From contig NZ_CP150145.1 in NCBI RefSeq assembly GCF_037963835.1, forward strand, positions 1,240,001 through 1,304,000: 64,000 nt of DNA, given 5' to 3'. Source of the stretch: Paenibacillus sp. FSL H8-0332. Lineage in GTDB: Bacteria; Bacillota; Bacilli; Paenibacillales; Paenibacillaceae. Below, piece by piece: positions 54,214 to 64,000 of this stretch. The stretch's first letter is position 1. Each line of letters begins with the position of its first letter. The position numbers were made by a program, and so were the translations under genes. The notes below the pieces were generated by a model, which did not search any database, was not told where the DNA came from, and saw only the letters and a list, made by a program, of their open reading frames with translations.

Positions 54214-57200
54214 ATGAGCGATGACAACCAAATCAAAGAAAACCATGGCGATGGAATAGACGCCGGTGAACTGCTGAGCGCCTTGATGGCGATGAAGAAG
54301 GGCAATTTCTCCCACAGAATGCCTTATGACCGGACGGGGATCGCCGGTAAGGTAGCGGATACGTTCAACGAGATTATGGACATTCAGGAGAGCCTGGTAA
54401 ACGAGGTCCAGACGGTGGCGAGAGTGGTCGGCAAGGAAGGAAACCTGTCCAGACGGTTCGTGCAGAAGAATCTGGGCGGGTCCTGGGAGATGGTTACCGA
54501 TTCCTTGAACGGCCTGGTGATTGATCTGATTCAGCCGACCAGCGAGATGGTCCGGGTCATTAACGCCGTAGCCAAGGGCGATCTGTCCCAGCAGGTGGAG
54601 CTGGCGATTGAAGGACGGCCGCTTACCGGCGAGTTCCAGCGAACGGCAAGCAATATTAATATGATGGTGAATCAGCTCAGCACGTTCGCCTCTGAGGTTA
54701 CACGCGTAGCGCGTGAGGTGGGTACCGAGGGTATTTTGGGCGGACAGGCTGATGTGAAGGGGGTCTCCGGCACCTGGAAGGATCTGACCGACAGCGTCAA
54801 TTATATGGCGACGAATCTTACGGATCAGGTGCGCAATATCGCGGCAGTGACTACAGCCGTAGCGAACGGCGATCTGTCGAAGCAGATTACGGTCAATGCG
54901 CGTGGCGAAATTATGGAGCTGAAGAATACGATCAACACGATGGTGGATCAGCTCTCCATGTTCGCTTCTGAGGTGACCCGGGTGGCGCGTGAGGTCGGGA
55001 CCGAAGGCAAGCTCGGCGGACAAGCCGATGTGAAGGATGTCTCCGGCACCTGGCGGGATTTGACCGAGAGCGTGAACTACATGGCGTCCAACCTGACCAA
55101 TCAGGTGCGGAACATCGCGGTGGTGACTACGGCGGTTGCCAACGGCGATCTGTCGAAGAAGATTACGGCCGATGTGCAGGGTGAAATTCTGGAGCTGAAG
55201 AACACGATCAATACGATGGTAGATCAGTTATCGACCTTTGCTTCCGAGGTGACCCGGATGGCGCGTGAGGTGGGTACGGAAGGGATTCTCGGCGGGCAGG
55301 CGGACGTCAAGGGCGTGTCCGGCACCTGGCGGGATTTGACCGAGAGCGTCAATTATATGGCTTCCAACTTAACGAATCAGGTGCGCAATATCGCGGAAGT
55401 GACCACGGCGGTAGCCAAGGGCGACTTGTCGAAGACGATTACCGTCGATGCGAAGGGCGAGATTCTGGAGCTCAAGAGCACCATTAACATCATGGTGGAC
55501 CAGCTCAGCAACTTCGCCTCCGAGGTCACGCGCGTGGCGCGCGAGGTATCTACGGAAGGGATTCTCGGCGGGCAGGCCGATGTGAAGGGCGTCTCCGGGA
55601 CCTGGAAGGATCTGACCGACAGCGTGAACTTCATGGCCGGCACGCTTACGGATCAGGTGCGCAATATTGCCGAAGTGACGACAGCGGTGGCCAAAGGGGA
55701 TCTGTCCAAGCAAATTACCGTGAATGCGACAGGGGAGATTCTGGAGCTGAAGAACACCATTAACACCATGGTGGAGCAGCTGTCGATCTTCGCCTCCGAG
55801 GTGACGCGCGTGGCGCGCGAGGTCGGCACTGAAGGCATGCTGGGCGGACAGGCCCAGGTGAAGGGCGTAGCCGGGACCTGGCGGGATTTGACCGAGAGCG
55901 TGAACTACATGGCATCTAACCTGACGAATCAGGTGCGCAACATCGCGGTGGTAACGACAGCGGTGGCGAACGGGGATCTGTCCAAGAAAATCACTGCGGA
56001 TGTGCAAGGCGAAATCCTGGAGCTGAAGAACACGATCAATACGATGGTGGACCAGCTCTCCATGTTCTCTTCCGAGGTGACGCGTGTAGCGCGCGAGGTC
56101 GGTACAGACGGTAAGCTGGGCGGACAGGCGCAGGTGAAGGGAGTCGGCGGCACCTGGAAGGACTTGACCGAAGGCGTAAATAACATGGCCCGCAATCTGA
56201 CGGATCAGGTGCGTAATATTGCAGATGTGACCACGGCGGTAGCCAAGGGCGACCTGTCCAAGAAGATTACCGTAGACGTCAAGGGCGAGATTCTGGAGCT
56301 GAAAAATACGATCAACACGATGGTGGACCAGCTCTCGATCTTCGCCTCCGAGGTGACGCGTGTAGCGCGCGAGGTGGGTACGGACGGCAAGCTGGGCGCG
56401 CAGGCCGAGGTGAAGGATGTCTCCGGCACCTGGAAGGATCTGACCGATACGGTGAACTTCATGGCGAGCAACCTGACGATTCAGATGCGCAATATTGCCG
56501 GTGTAACCACGGCGGTAGCGAACGGGGATCTGTCCAAGAAGATTACGGTGGATGTCAAAGGCGAATTGCTTGAGCTGAAGAACACGATCAACACGATGGT
56601 GGATCAGCTGAATTCGTTCGCGTCCGAGGTGACGCGTGTAGCGAGCGAGGTCGGCACGGACGGCAAGCTGGGCGGACAGGCCCAAGTGCGCGGTGTCGGG
56701 GGCATCTGGAAGGATCTGACCGACAACGTGAATATCATGGCGACCAATCTGACCGATCAGGTGCGGGGCATCGCCAAGGTTGTGACGGCGGTGGCGAACG
56801 GTAACCTGAAGCAGAAGCTGACGGTCGAGGCCAAGGGCGAGATTGCCGAACTGACGGATACGATCAATAACATGATCGAGACGCTGGCTACCTTCGCTGA
56901 TCAGGTAACTACTGTGGCACGCGAGGTTGGAGCCGAAGGGAAGCTGGGCGGACAGGCCAGTGTGCCGGGGGCTGCGGGTACCTGGCGTGATCTGACCGAC
57001 AACGTCAATTACATGGCGAGTACGCTGACCACACAGGTGCGGGCCATCACCAATGTGGCGACAGCAGTGACTAACGGCGATCTGTCACGGGCGATTGATG
57101 TGTCCGCCTCCGGGGAGGTTGCCACGCTCAAGGATAACATCAACGAGATGATCCGTAATCTGAAGGAGACGACCCGCATCAACACCGAGCAGGACTGGCT

Positions 57201-59922
57201 GAAGACCAATCTGGCCAAGTTCTCGCGGATGCTACAGGGGCAGCGCGATCTGTATGCAGTCAGCCGGATGATCCTGTCCGAGCTGGCTCCGCTGGTATCG
57301 ATGCAGCATGGCGTCTTCTATATTAATGAACCCTCCGGCGGGGAAGCGGTCCTGAAGCTGTTCGCCAGCTACGCGTATCAGAACCGCAAGCATCTGGCGA
57401 ATGAATTCCGGGCGGGGCAGGGGCTGGTCGGCCAGTGCCTGATTGAGAAGCAGCGGATTCTATTGACCAACGTTCCGGGCGACTATGTGATGATCTCGTC
57501 CGCACTGGGAGAAGCAACGCCGCTTAATATCATTCTGCTGCCGATCATCTTCGAGGATCAGGTGCTGGCGATTCTGGAGCTGGCGACCTTCCGGCCTTAC
57601 AGCGATATCGACATCGCTTTCCTGGATCAGCTTACTGAATCCATAGGCAGTGTAATCAACACGATGCAGGCGAACCAGCGTACGGAGGAGCTGCTGATTC
57701 AGTCCCAGTCGCTCACCGAGGAGCTGCAGAAGCAGCAGCTGGAGCTGCGGAGCACCAATGACGAGCTGGAGGATAAGGCGAAGCTGCTGGTACTGCAGAA
57801 GGCAGAGGTGGAGAGCAAGAACCATGAGGTAGAGGTGGCCAAGCGTTACCTGGAGGAGAAGGCGGAGCAGCTTGCCCTGACCTCCAAATATAAATCTGAA
57901 TTCCTGGCCAACATGTCCCATGAGCTGCGGACCCCGCTGAATTCCTTGCTGCTTCTGGCAGAACAGCTGGCCGAGAACCCGGATGAGAATCTGCACGAGC
58001 TTCAGGTGAAGTTCGCCAAGACGATTCAGGATTCGGGACTTGAATTGCTGCACCTGATCAATGATATCCTGGATCTGTCCAAAATCGAATCCGGCACGAT
58101 CACGCCGGACTTCAGCGAGGTCTCTCTGGCAGAGCTGACGGGCGGACTGGACCGCACCTTCCGCCATATGGTGGATGCCAAGAAGCTCGACTACCGGATC
58201 AGCGTTGATCCCGGTGTACCGGCCAGCATCGCCACGGATTCCAAGCGGCTGCAGCAAATACTGAAGAACCTGCTCTCGAACGCCTTCAAGTTCACGGAGC
58301 AGGGGCAGATTATGCTTCAGATCCGCAAGGCAGAGGATGGCTGGCACCCGGACAATGAGTCGCTGAAGCGGGCCAGAACGGTGATCTGTTTCTCCGTAAG
58401 CGATACAGGGATCGGCATTCCGCAGGAGAAGCAGCAAATTATCTTCGAAGCCTTCCAGCAGGCGGACGGCAGCACGAACCGGGAATACGGGGGAACGGGC
58501 CTGGGGCTTGCCATCTCCCGCGAGATTGCCGAGATGCTGGGCGGAGAGATTACCCTGTACAGCGAAGTGGGCAAAGGGAGCGTATTTAATCTGTACCTGC
58601 CAACGGAAGCGGAATTCACAGAGCCGGTGCTCCCGCAGACTCATGTCCCCGAGGTCATTGATATCACCCCGGCCAAACGCAGAAGCAGCCTTGTCAAGCC
58701 GGAAGAGGAGCCTTTCTTGGATGACCGCGATGGGATTGAACCGGGAGACCGGGTGTTCCTGATCGTTGAGGATGACCAGAAGTTCAATGAGATCATTCTG
58801 GGGATGCTCCACAAAAAAGGGATCAAAGCGGTTATCGCCACCAGCGGCTGGGATGTCCTGGAGCTGGTTCAGAAATACCAGCCGGCGGCCATCACGCTGG
58901 ATCTGCATCTTGGCGGAGATACGGACGGCTGGCTGGTGCTTCAGCAGCTCAAGAACGATATCGGGGTGCGGCATATTCCGGTCTGCGTGATGACTGTGGA
59001 TGAAGACGAGGTGCTGCTGCTGCAGAAGGGTGCTTACGATTACTTCCGTAAGCCCGTGACCAATGAGGAGCTGGAGAATGCGCTGGACCGGTTGAACCGG
59101 TTCGCGGATCACGCCACGGCTAATCTGCTGGTTGCCGTCCAGGATGAACAGGAGCGCAAGCATATAGCCGAGCTGCTGGACAACCCGGATCTTACGCTCA
59201 CCGCCGTAGAGACCGGGCGCAAAGCCTTGAACCAGTTGAACAGCAAGACGTTCGATGCGATCGTGCTGGACAGCAGCCTGGCGGACATGAATCTGATTCG
59301 TTTCCTCCGGGAGATGTACAAGAACGCCAGGAACAAAAGAATCCCCGTTCTGGTGCAGATGAACCGGAAGCTGACGCCGGAGGAAGAAACCGAATGGGAT
59401 GAGCTGGCGAAGATGGCGGTGCTCAAAGAGGTGAAATCGGATGCCCAGCTGATTGATGAATCCACCCTCGCCCTGCACCGCAAGGCAGAGAATCTGCCGC
59501 CGCTCTCCAGAGACAAGCTGGTGAAGCTGTATCAATCGGATGAGATGATCGAGTATAAAAAGGTGCTTGTCGTGGATGATGATATCCGCAACATCTTTGC
59601 GCTTACCTCCATTCTGGAGCGCCATCAGATGAAGGTGATCCCTGCGGAGAATGGCCAGGATGCGATCACGCTGCTGGAGCAGACGCCGGATATCGGGATT
59701 GTCCTGATGGACATCATGATGCCGGGAATGGACGGCTATGAGACAACCCGGGCGATCCGGGAGAAGCCGGAATGGGGGGACCTCCCGATACTAGCGCTTA
59801 CAGCCAAGGCGATGAAGGGGGACCGGGAGCTGTGCCTGGAAGCAGGCTGCTCGGATTATATTACCAAGCCGGTGAACAGCGGACAGCTGTTATCAATGAT
59901 GCGTACCTGGCTGGACAAATAG
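54214..59922 (+). CDS. 1902-aa HAMP-repeat hybrid histidine kinase
   Basis: The soluble protein has, in order: about ten to eleven HAMP units of about 92 residues (residues about 20-985, hallmark [19 protein letters not shown]), a GAF domain (about 1010-1150), a coiled coil with [19 protein letters not shown], HisKA with His1236 in [12 protein letters not shown], HATPase ([28 protein letters not shown]), and three receivers: about 1508-1620 with Asp1563 in ITLDLHLGG, a middle one with changed surroundings ([10 protein letters not shown]), and a C-terminal one with Asp1833 in [12 protein letters not shown]. No membrane segment. The stacked HAMP array recalls fungal group III (Nik1/Os-1) osmosensing kinases; bacterial equivalents exist. 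The DNA repeats are near-identical, so unit number may vary between strains. Confidence 0.93.
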   Translation: MSDDNQIKENHGDGIDAGELLSALMAMKKGNFSHRMPYDRTGIAGKVADTFNEIMDIQESLVNEVQTVARVVGKEGNLSRRFVQKNLGGSWEMVTDSLNGLVIDLIQPTSEMVRVINAVAKGDLSQQVELAIEGRPLTGEFQRTASNINMMVNQLSTFASEVTRVAREVGTEGILGGQADVKGVSGTWKDLTDSVNYMATNLTDQVRNIAAVTTAVANGDLSKQITVNARGEIMELKNTINTMVDQLSMFASEVTRVAREVGTEGKLGGQADVKDVSGTWRDLTESVNYMASNLTNQVRNIAVVTTAVANGDLSKKITADVQGEILELKNTINTMVDQLSTFASEVTRMAREVGTEGILGGQADVKGVSGTWRDLTESVNYMASNLTNQVRNIAEVTTAVAKGDLSKTITVDAKGEILELKSTINIMVDQLSNFASEVTRVAREVSTEGILGGQADVKGVSGTWKDLTDSVNFMAGTLTDQVRNIAEVTTAVAKGDLSKQITVNATGEILELKNTINTMVEQLSIFASEVTRVAREVGTEGMLGGQAQVKGVAGTWRDLTESVNYMASNLTNQVRNIAVVTTAVANGDLSKKITADVQGEILELKNTINTMVDQLSMFSSEVTRVAREVGTDGKLGGQAQVKGVGGTWKDLTEGVNNMARNLTDQVRNIADVTTAVAKGDLSKKITVDVKGEILELKNTINTMVDQLSIFASEVTRVAREVGTDGKLGAQAEVKDVSGTWKDLTDTVNFMASNLTIQMRNIAGVTTAVANGDLSKKITVDVKGELLELKNTINTMVDQLNSFASEVTRVASEVGTDGKLGGQAQVRGVGGIWKDLTDNVNIMATNLTDQVRGIAKVVTAVANGNLKQKLTVEAKGEIAELTDTINNMIETLATFADQVTTVAREVGAEGKLGGQASVPGAAGTWRDLTDNVNYMASTLTTQVRAITNVATAVTNGDLSRAIDVSASGEVATLKDNINEMIRNLKETTRINTEQDWLKTNLAKFSRMLQGQRDLYAVSRMILSELAPLVSMQHGVFYINEPSGGEAVLKLFASYAYQNRKHLANEFRAGQGLVGQCLIEKQRILLTNVPGDYVMISSALGEATPLNIILLPIIFEDQVLAILELATFRPYSDIDIAFLDQLTESIGSVINTMQANQRTEELLIQSQSLTEELQKQQLELRSTNDELEDKAKLLVLQKAEVESKNHEVEVAKRYLEEKAEQLALTSKYKSEFLANMSHELRTPLNSLLLLAEQLAENPDENLHELQVKFAKTIQDSGLELLHLINDILDLSKIESGTITPDFSEVSLAELTGGLDRTFRHMVDAKKLDYRISVDPGVPASIATDSKRLQQILKNLLSNAFKFTEQGQIMLQIRKAEDGWHPDNESLKRARTVICFSVSDTGIGIPQEKQQIIFEAFQQADGSTNREYGGTGLGLAISREIAEMLGGEITLYSEVGKGSVFNLYLPTEAEFTEPVLPQTHVPEVIDITPAKRRSSLVKPEEEPFLDDRDGIEPGDRVFLIVEDDQKFNEIILGMLHKKGIKAVIATSGWDVLELVQKYQPAAITLDLHLGGDTDGWLVLQQLKNDIGVRHIPVCVMTVDEDEVLLLQKGAYDYFRKPVTNEELENALDRLNRFADHATANLLVAVQDEQERKHIAELLDNPDLTLTAVETGRKALNQLNSKTFDAIVLDSSLADMNLIRFLREMYKNARNKRIPVLVQMNRKLTPEEETEWDELAKMAVLKEVKSDAQLIDESTLALHRKAENLPPLSRDKLVKLYQSDEMIEYKKVLVVDDDIRNIFALTSILERHQMKVIPAENGQDAITLLEQTPDIGIVLMDIMMPGMDGYETTRAIREKPEWGDLPILALTAKAMKGDRELCLEAGCSDYITKPVNSGQLLSMMRTWLDK
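54580..57093 (+). repeat. 276-bp tandem repeats coding HAMP units
   Basis: The DNA coding GDLS recurs at 54580, 54871, 55147 and then every 276 bases to about 57079, with long stretches of identical bases between units. Slippage or recombination between units is likely. Confidence 0.8.
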
Positions 59923-59955
59923 AGCAGGACGAATAGGACAGGACCCTAGAATAGG

Positions 59956-60012
59956 AACAGGAGCCAACCCCTCAGCCGCGATCAGGCGGTTAGGGCTGGC
60001 TCCTGTTTTTTT
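59956..60012 (+). terminator. intrinsic terminator of the hybrid kinase operon
   Basis: AACAGGAGCCAACCC (59956-59970) pairs with GGGCTGGCTCCTGTT (59993-60007) with one mismatch, and a seven-T run follows at 60006-60012. Confidence 0.88.
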
Positions 60013-60037
60013 GCAAATAGGCTGTGAATGTAGCTGA

Positions 60038-61096
60038 CTAATCCGCAGAGGGTTCGAGCCTCCGGCAGGAAGCTCTCTCGATAAAGAGGGTGTCGACTTT
60101 GACCTTGGTGCTGACTGCGGGCTGCCGGTGAAGAGAAGCGGTGAACAGATCGACTGCCCATGCGGCCATCCGTTCTTTCTCCACATGTACCGTGGTTAGC
60201 TCCGGGGCTACAATCTGCGATTCATTGATATTATCGAAGCCGATGACGGATACATCCTCCGGGATGGAGAAGCCCAGCTCGCCAAGTGCCTTGATCGCGC
60301 TGATGGCGATGTAGTCACATTCACAGAAGAAGGCGGTGGGAAAAGGCTGTCCGCTGTCCTTCAGCCGCTGCAGCTTGTCCCGTAACGGCCCCTGCGAGGA
60401 AAATAAGGTCGGCGGCACCGCCAGCATATTGCTCCGGGGGATATCCGCCTGCGCCTCCGCCACGGCATCCATGAACCCGCGCTGCCGCTCCTTGAAGTTA
60501 TGAATCCGCTCCTCGGATGCGATATAACCGATTCTCCGGTGCCCGTGGCCGGTCAGATAGGTGCCTGCCTGATAAGCCCCCATATAATTGTTGATCTCCA
60601 CAAAATGGACAGGCAGCGCATCGAAGCAGGTGTCCAGCACGATCAAGCCGGGCAGCTTGTCCGCAATATCGGCTATTCTGGCCGCATCCAGGCTGGTCCC
60701 GAGCAGAATCACGCCGCTGGTCGGCTCCTCCATCACTGATTGAATGCCCTGCTCATAGTGCTTCTCTTCAATTGCGGAGAAAATAAGGCTGTATCCCCCC
60801 ATCCGGCAGCGCTCCTCGATATGATGAATCAGCTCCCGGAAGAAGGGCTGCTGATAGTACTCCTCATGAACCAGCCCGGCATTGGTGAACACCAGGAATC
60901 GCAGGGTGGTGGGGTTCGCCTCAGCGGCGGCCGCCTTTCCCCTGCCGGTATATCCATAGGTCTCCGCCAGGCGAAGGATTCGTCCGCGTGTCTCCGGACC
61001 GACCCCCGGCTTCCCGTTCAGTGCCAATGAGACGGCCCCTTTGGAGACCCCGGCCAGCCGGGCAAGCTCCTCCATATTCAATGACAAGACCTCCAT
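60038..61096 (-). CDS. LacI-family transcriptional regulator
   Basis: The 352-aa protein has the LacI N-terminal helix-turn-helix and hinge (MEELARLAGVSKGAVSLALNGKPGVGPETRGRIL) and a periplasmic-binding-protein-like effector domain (about 65-345; VSVIGFDNINESQIVAPELTTV). It is divergent from a glycoside hydrolase and a dehydrogenase gene and probably represses them until a sugar binds. The 297-base gap has a perfect palindrome and repeated GTTTAGT motifs. Confidence 0.93.
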   Translation of the reverse strand: MEVLSLNMEELARLAGVSKGAVSLALNGKPGVGPETRGRILRLAETYGYTGRGKAAAAEANPTTLRFLVFTNAGLVHEEYYQQPFFRELIHHIEERCRMGGYSLIFSAIEEKHYEQGIQSVMEEPTSGVILLGTSLDAARIADIADKLPGLIVLDTCFDALPVHFVEINNYMGAYQAGTYLTGHGHRRIGYIASEERIHNFKERQRGFMDAVAEAQADIPRSNMLAVPPTLFSSQGPLRDKLQRLKDSGQPFPTAFFCECDYIAISAIKALGELGFSIPEDVSVIGFDNINESQIVAPELTTVHVEKERMAAWAVDLFTASLHRQPAVSTKVKVDTLFIERASCRRLEPSAD

Positions 61097-61112
61097 TCAG
61101 CATCGTAGCTTA

Positions 61113-61342
61113 AGTATGTTTAGTGTAAGGGAAGGCGCTAAATTTAGCAATGAAGTGTAAATTGTATCTTTGTTTAGTTATGTTTAGTTCATTTGGTATA
61201 TAATCGAGGTTGATATACAAGTTTAATTAAGTAGGTTTTTAGCTTGAATAAGAACATTGACGATGGCATGAAGGTGTTGTAGGATTGCTTTATAATAGAT
61301 TTATAGTTAATAATATTATTTTTGTTTAGTTATTGTTTAGTT
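61113..61342. promoter_or_regulatory. palindrome and GTTTAGT repeats between the LacI and glycoside hydrolase genes
   Basis: GCTAAATTTAGC (61137-61148) is a perfect 12-base palindrome. GTTTAGT occurs near 61118, twice at 61172-61189 and twice at 61324-61342, in pairs 10-11 bases apart (one helical turn). LacI proteins bind palindromes, so the first is the best operator candidate; the GTTTAGT pairs look like sites for another factor or half-sites (CTAAA/TTTAG is the shared core). Confidence 0.55.
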
Positions 61343-61393
61343 TGATGTTGCTATTTGTATATCTGAGGATTCATACAGAAGGGAGCAGGACTT

Positions 61394-62926
61394 ATGGCTA
61401 ATCCGAAGGAAGCAGGGCAGGCTGAAGCATTCCAGGGGAGGGTCTCCGTATCGGTACCTGACCAGACTTCACAGTGGGGCGTATGTGAAATTGTACTGCA
61501 AGGAGGTCCTGCCGGGGGCAATCCGTTTACGGAGGTAGCGCTGCAGGCGGAATTTTCGATGGGAGAACGTTCGGTTCTTGTTCTGGGCTTCTATGATGGA
61601 GACGGGGCGTACCGCATCCGCTTCATGCCAGAACATCAGGGGAAGTGGACGTTCAGGACCAGCAGCAATGAGCCTGCTCTGCATGAGCTTGAAGGGGAAC
61701 TGGAATGCACGGCTGCTGCGGTCGGGAATCATGGTCCGGTCCGGGTGCGGAATACCTTTCATTTTGCCTATGCGGACGGAACGCCTTATCTTCCTGTCGG
61801 CACGACCTGCTACGCCTGGACCCATCAGGGGGATGAGATGGAGCGCCAGACGCTGGATACGCTGAAAGCGTCTTCTTTTAACAAAATAAGAATGTGCGTG
61901 TTCCCGAAGTCCTACTCCTATAACGAGAATGAACCGGAATATTATCCCTATGAAGGCTCGGTGGAGGAAGGCTGGGATTACAGCCGGTTCAGTCCGGCGT
62001 TCTTCCGGCATCTGGAGGAGCGGATTGCAGATCTTGGGGAGCTGGGCGTCGAGGCCGACCTGATTCTGTTCCACCCGTATGACCGCTGGGGCTTCGCAGA
62101 TATGGGCAAGGAGGCGGATGACCGCTATCTCCGGTACCTTGTAGCCAGGCTCTCGGCTTACCGCCATATCTGGTGGTCGCTGGCTAACGAATATGATTTC
62201 ATGAGCAACAAGCAACTTACTGACTGGGAGCGGTATGCGCATATTGTAACGTCGTATGATCCTTACGGGCACCTGATCTCTAATCACAACGGTATTGCCT
62301 TCTATGATTTCAACCAGCCCTGGGTTACGCATTGCAGTATTCAGCGTGTGGATGCGTACAAGACTTCTGAGCATACGGATGAATGGAGACGGCGCTGGAA
62401 TAAGCCTGTCGTGATCGATGAATGTGCCTACGAGGGCAATGTCGAGCATGGCTGGGGAAATATTACCGGGGAAGAGATGGTCCGCCGTTTCTGGGAAGGC
62501 GCGGTCCGTGGAGGGTATGTCGGACATGGGGAAACCTATCTGCACCCGGAAGATAAGCTCTGGTGGGCCAAGGGCGGCCGGCTGTATGGCACGAGCCCTG
62601 AGCGGATTGCTTTTCTGCGCCGCGTGCTGGAGGAAGGGCCTTCAGAGGGGCTGAACCCGCTGCCTTCGGATTGGGATCTGCCCAGAGCCGGGGTGGAGGA
62701 TGAATATGTTCTGTATTATTTCGGGTTTAACCGGCCGGGCTTCCGCCAGTTCACAATGAACCCTGATATCCGCTACAAGGTGGAGCTGCTGGATACCTGG
62801 AACATGACGGTGGATGAGCTTGCGGGTAGCTATCAGGGAACCTTCAGGGTCGATCTGCCGGGACGGACATATATGGCGGTGAGAATGACGCGCCTGCGCG
62901 ACGAGTATGACCTGGAGGCGAAATAA
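61394..62926 (+). CDS. DUF5060/DUF5605-like glycoside hydrolase
   Basis: The 510-aa protein has an N-terminal beta domain (DUF5060-like, about 15-115; WGVCEIVLQG, FYDGDG) then a TIM barrel starting YLPVGTTCYAWTHQ, with the acid/base Glu in WWSLANEYDFM and a nucleophile Glu in VVIDECAYEG, and a C-terminal beta domain. This order is that of retaining glycosidases of clan GH-A. No signal peptide. GAAGGGAGCAGG lies before the ATG. Substrate unknown; the dehydrogenase gene that follows two bases after its stop suggests a shared pathway for one sugar. Confidence 0.82.
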   Translation: MANPKEAGQAEAFQGRVSVSVPDQTSQWGVCEIVLQGGPAGGNPFTEVALQAEFSMGERSVLVLGFYDGDGAYRIRFMPEHQGKWTFRTSSNEPALHELEGELECTAAAVGNHGPVRVRNTFHFAYADGTPYLPVGTTCYAWTHQGDEMERQTLDTLKASSFNKIRMCVFPKSYSYNENEPEYYPYEGSVEEGWDYSRFSPAFFRHLEERIADLGELGVEADLILFHPYDRWGFADMGKEADDRYLRYLVARLSAYRHIWWSLANEYDFMSNKQLTDWERYAHIVTSYDPYGHLISNHNGIAFYDFNQPWVTHCSIQRVDAYKTSEHTDEWRRRWNKPVVIDECAYEGNVEHGWGNITGEEMVRRFWEGAVRGGYVGHGETYLHPEDKLWWAKGGRLYGTSPERIAFLRRVLEEGPSEGLNPLPSDWDLPRAGVEDEYVLYYFGFNRPGFRQFTMNPDIRYKVELLDTWNMTVDELAGSYQGTFRVDLPGRTYMAVRMTRLRDEYDLEAK

Positions 62927-62927
62927 G

Positions 62928-63971
62928 ATGTGGAAGGTTGGTGTTGTGGGCGCCGGGTACTGGTCGGATAAGCATTTACAGGCATGGCAGCGTATCCCCG
63001 GCGTTCAGATTCAAGGCCTGTGCGACCTGGATTCGGACAAGCTGCGCAGTAAGGGGGAGGCATACGGGATTCCCGAGGACATGCTGTACTCTAAGCTGGA
63101 AGACATGCTGTCTTCTGCGGAGCTAGATATAGTAGATATTATTACCGCGCCGGATACTCATCCTGAGCTGGTCGGACTGGCCGCACGGGCCGGGAAGCAT
63201 ATCATGTGCCAAAAGCCGTTTGCCCGTTCTATGGAGGAAGCTTGTGAGATGGTGGAAACGACCCGTGCTGCGGGCGTCCGGCTGATGGTTACAGAGAACT
63301 GGCGCTGGCTGCAGCCGATTCAGGCCATCCGCAAGCTGCTGGATCAGGGAGCGGCAGGACGGCTTCAGACGATCCGCTATATTCACACGGATTATTATTC
63401 ACCGCGCTTTGCCCCGGAGAATGAGCTGCCGCAACCGTTTTTCCGGGAGATGCCGAAGCTGCTGTTCTATGAGATGGGGGTTCACTGGTATGATACGTGG
63501 CGCTTCCTGTTCGGGGAGCCTAAGCGGCTATATGCAGAGACCCGGAAGGTCAGCCCGTTTATTGCCGGAGAGGACGCCGGGCTGATTACTCTCGGCTACG
63601 AGGATTACATGGGCCTGATGGATATGAGCTGGGCCACCCGGCAGAATCTGCCGGGCAAGCTCACGCTGCCTGTGTTGCCGGACCATAAGGAACAGCTGAT
63701 TATTGAAGGCGATCAGGCCACGATCAAGCTGTACAGCAGCGGCACACTCAGCCTGATTGATAACAGCGGGCTGGAGACTACGATCTCGGAGGATCACGGC
63801 CTTGATTTTGAAGAGAGCCATTACCGCCTGCAGTCGCATTTCATTGAATGCCTGAATACCGGTGAGGAATTCCAGACGAGCGGCGAAGATAATCTGAAGA
63901 CGCTGGAGCTTGTATTCGGGACCTACCGGAGTGCGGAGGAGCATGAGGTCATTCATTTGGGGCAGCCCTAA
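62928..63971 (+). CDS. Gfo/Idh/MocA-family oxidoreductase
   Basis: The 347-aa protein has the N-terminal Rossmann fold (VGVVGAGYWSDKHLQAW) and the family EKP motif in variant form CQKPFARSMEEA, then the alpha/beta C-terminal domain. GGAGGCG inside the previous gene's end is its ribosome site. It would oxidise or reduce a hydroxyl of a sugar or inositol with NAD(P). The last 29 bases of the window after it hold nothing recognisable. Confidence 0.92.
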   Translation: MWKVGVVGAGYWSDKHLQAWQRIPGVQIQGLCDLDSDKLRSKGEAYGIPEDMLYSKLEDMLSSAELDIVDIITAPDTHPELVGLAARAGKHIMCQKPFARSMEEACEMVETTRAAGVRLMVTENWRWLQPIQAIRKLLDQGAAGRLQTIRYIHTDYYSPRFAPENELPQPFFREMPKLLFYEMGVHWYDTWRFLFGEPKRLYAETRKVSPFIAGEDAGLITLGYEDYMGLMDMSWATRQNLPGKLTLPVLPDHKEQLIIEGDQATIKLYSSGTLSLIDNSGLETTISEDHGLDFEESHYRLQSHFIECLNTGEEFQTSGEDNLKTLELVFGTYRSAEEHEVIHLGQP

Positions 63972-64000
63972 CGCGGCAACCGCCTCATTCCGTAGGTGAA

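Noticed and set aside
55369-56685. Minus-strand repetitive 438-aa ORF
   Set aside because: It only mirrors the HAMP repeats of the plus-strand kinase.
57460-59625. Long minus-strand ORF opposite the giant kinase
   Set aside because: It is a by-product of GC-rich coding on the plus strand, which has clear domains and motifs.

Overview
The window looks like chromosomal DNA of a Paenibacillus-type, spore-forming Firmicute. This is inferred from the SLH-domain surface protein, degenerate copies of the mother-cell sigma factor gene sigK, LplB/LplC-type sugar permeases paired with a two-TM AraC regulator, many glycoside hydrolases, strong AGGAGG ribosome sites and rho-independent terminators. No tRNA, rRNA, CRISPR array, transposase or phage gene was recognised.

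Region by region. (1) 1-7.0 kb is AT-rich and looks like a transferred bacteriocin-type cassette: the end of an ABC exporter, a membrane thioredoxin-like protein, an 8-cysteine small peptide, a MacB-type ATPase and a 1344-aa FtsX-type permease fused to an M1 metallopeptidase. (2) 7.0-31.0 kb is a patchwork. Broken pieces of sigK occur at 7.0-7.5, 13.5 and 30.2-31.0 kb. Between them lie a GH2 beta-galactosidase with its AraC regulator, a nitronate monooxygenase, an operon for uptake and phosphorolysis of a (probably manno-)oligosaccharide with a two-TM AraC regulator, an ABC-2 transporter next to a two-component system, a secreted amidase with three SLH domains, and a frameshifted secreted protein. 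(3) 31.4-41.9 kb is a tightly coupled eleven-gene biosynthetic operon and the most unusual part of the window. (4) 41.9-47.4 kb holds a MerR-controlled alcohol dehydrogenase, a GH27 alpha-galactosidase, an AraC regulator and a CE2-type esterase. (5) 47.8-60.0 kb holds a DinG/XPD-like helicase, a zinc-finger-like protein, a PAS histidine kinase, a hybrid kinase and a 1902-aa hybrid kinase with ten or eleven HAMP units. (6) 60.0-64.0 kb is a LacI regulator divergent from a glycoside hydrolase and a Gfo/Idh/MocA dehydrogenase.

The central operon joins three gene sets I have not seen together: SbnA and SbnB (L-2,3-diaminopropionate synthesis); a citrate-lyase-like carrier protein (CitD-like), CitE-like lyase and both enzymes that make and attach the citrate-lyase prosthetic group (CitG, CitX), but no CitF and no acetate:carrier ligase CitC; and a seryl-tRNA-synthetase-like amino acid:carrier-protein ligase. 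Two ATP-grasp ligases, a GH88-like protein and an MFS transporter complete it. My inference is that an amino acid, instead of acetate, is loaded on the phosphoribosyl-dephospho-CoA arm, condensed with a 2-oxo acid by the CitE-like enzyme, and joined to diaminopropionate by ATP-grasp ligases to give an exported small molecule. The gene families are well supported; the pathway is a hypothesis.
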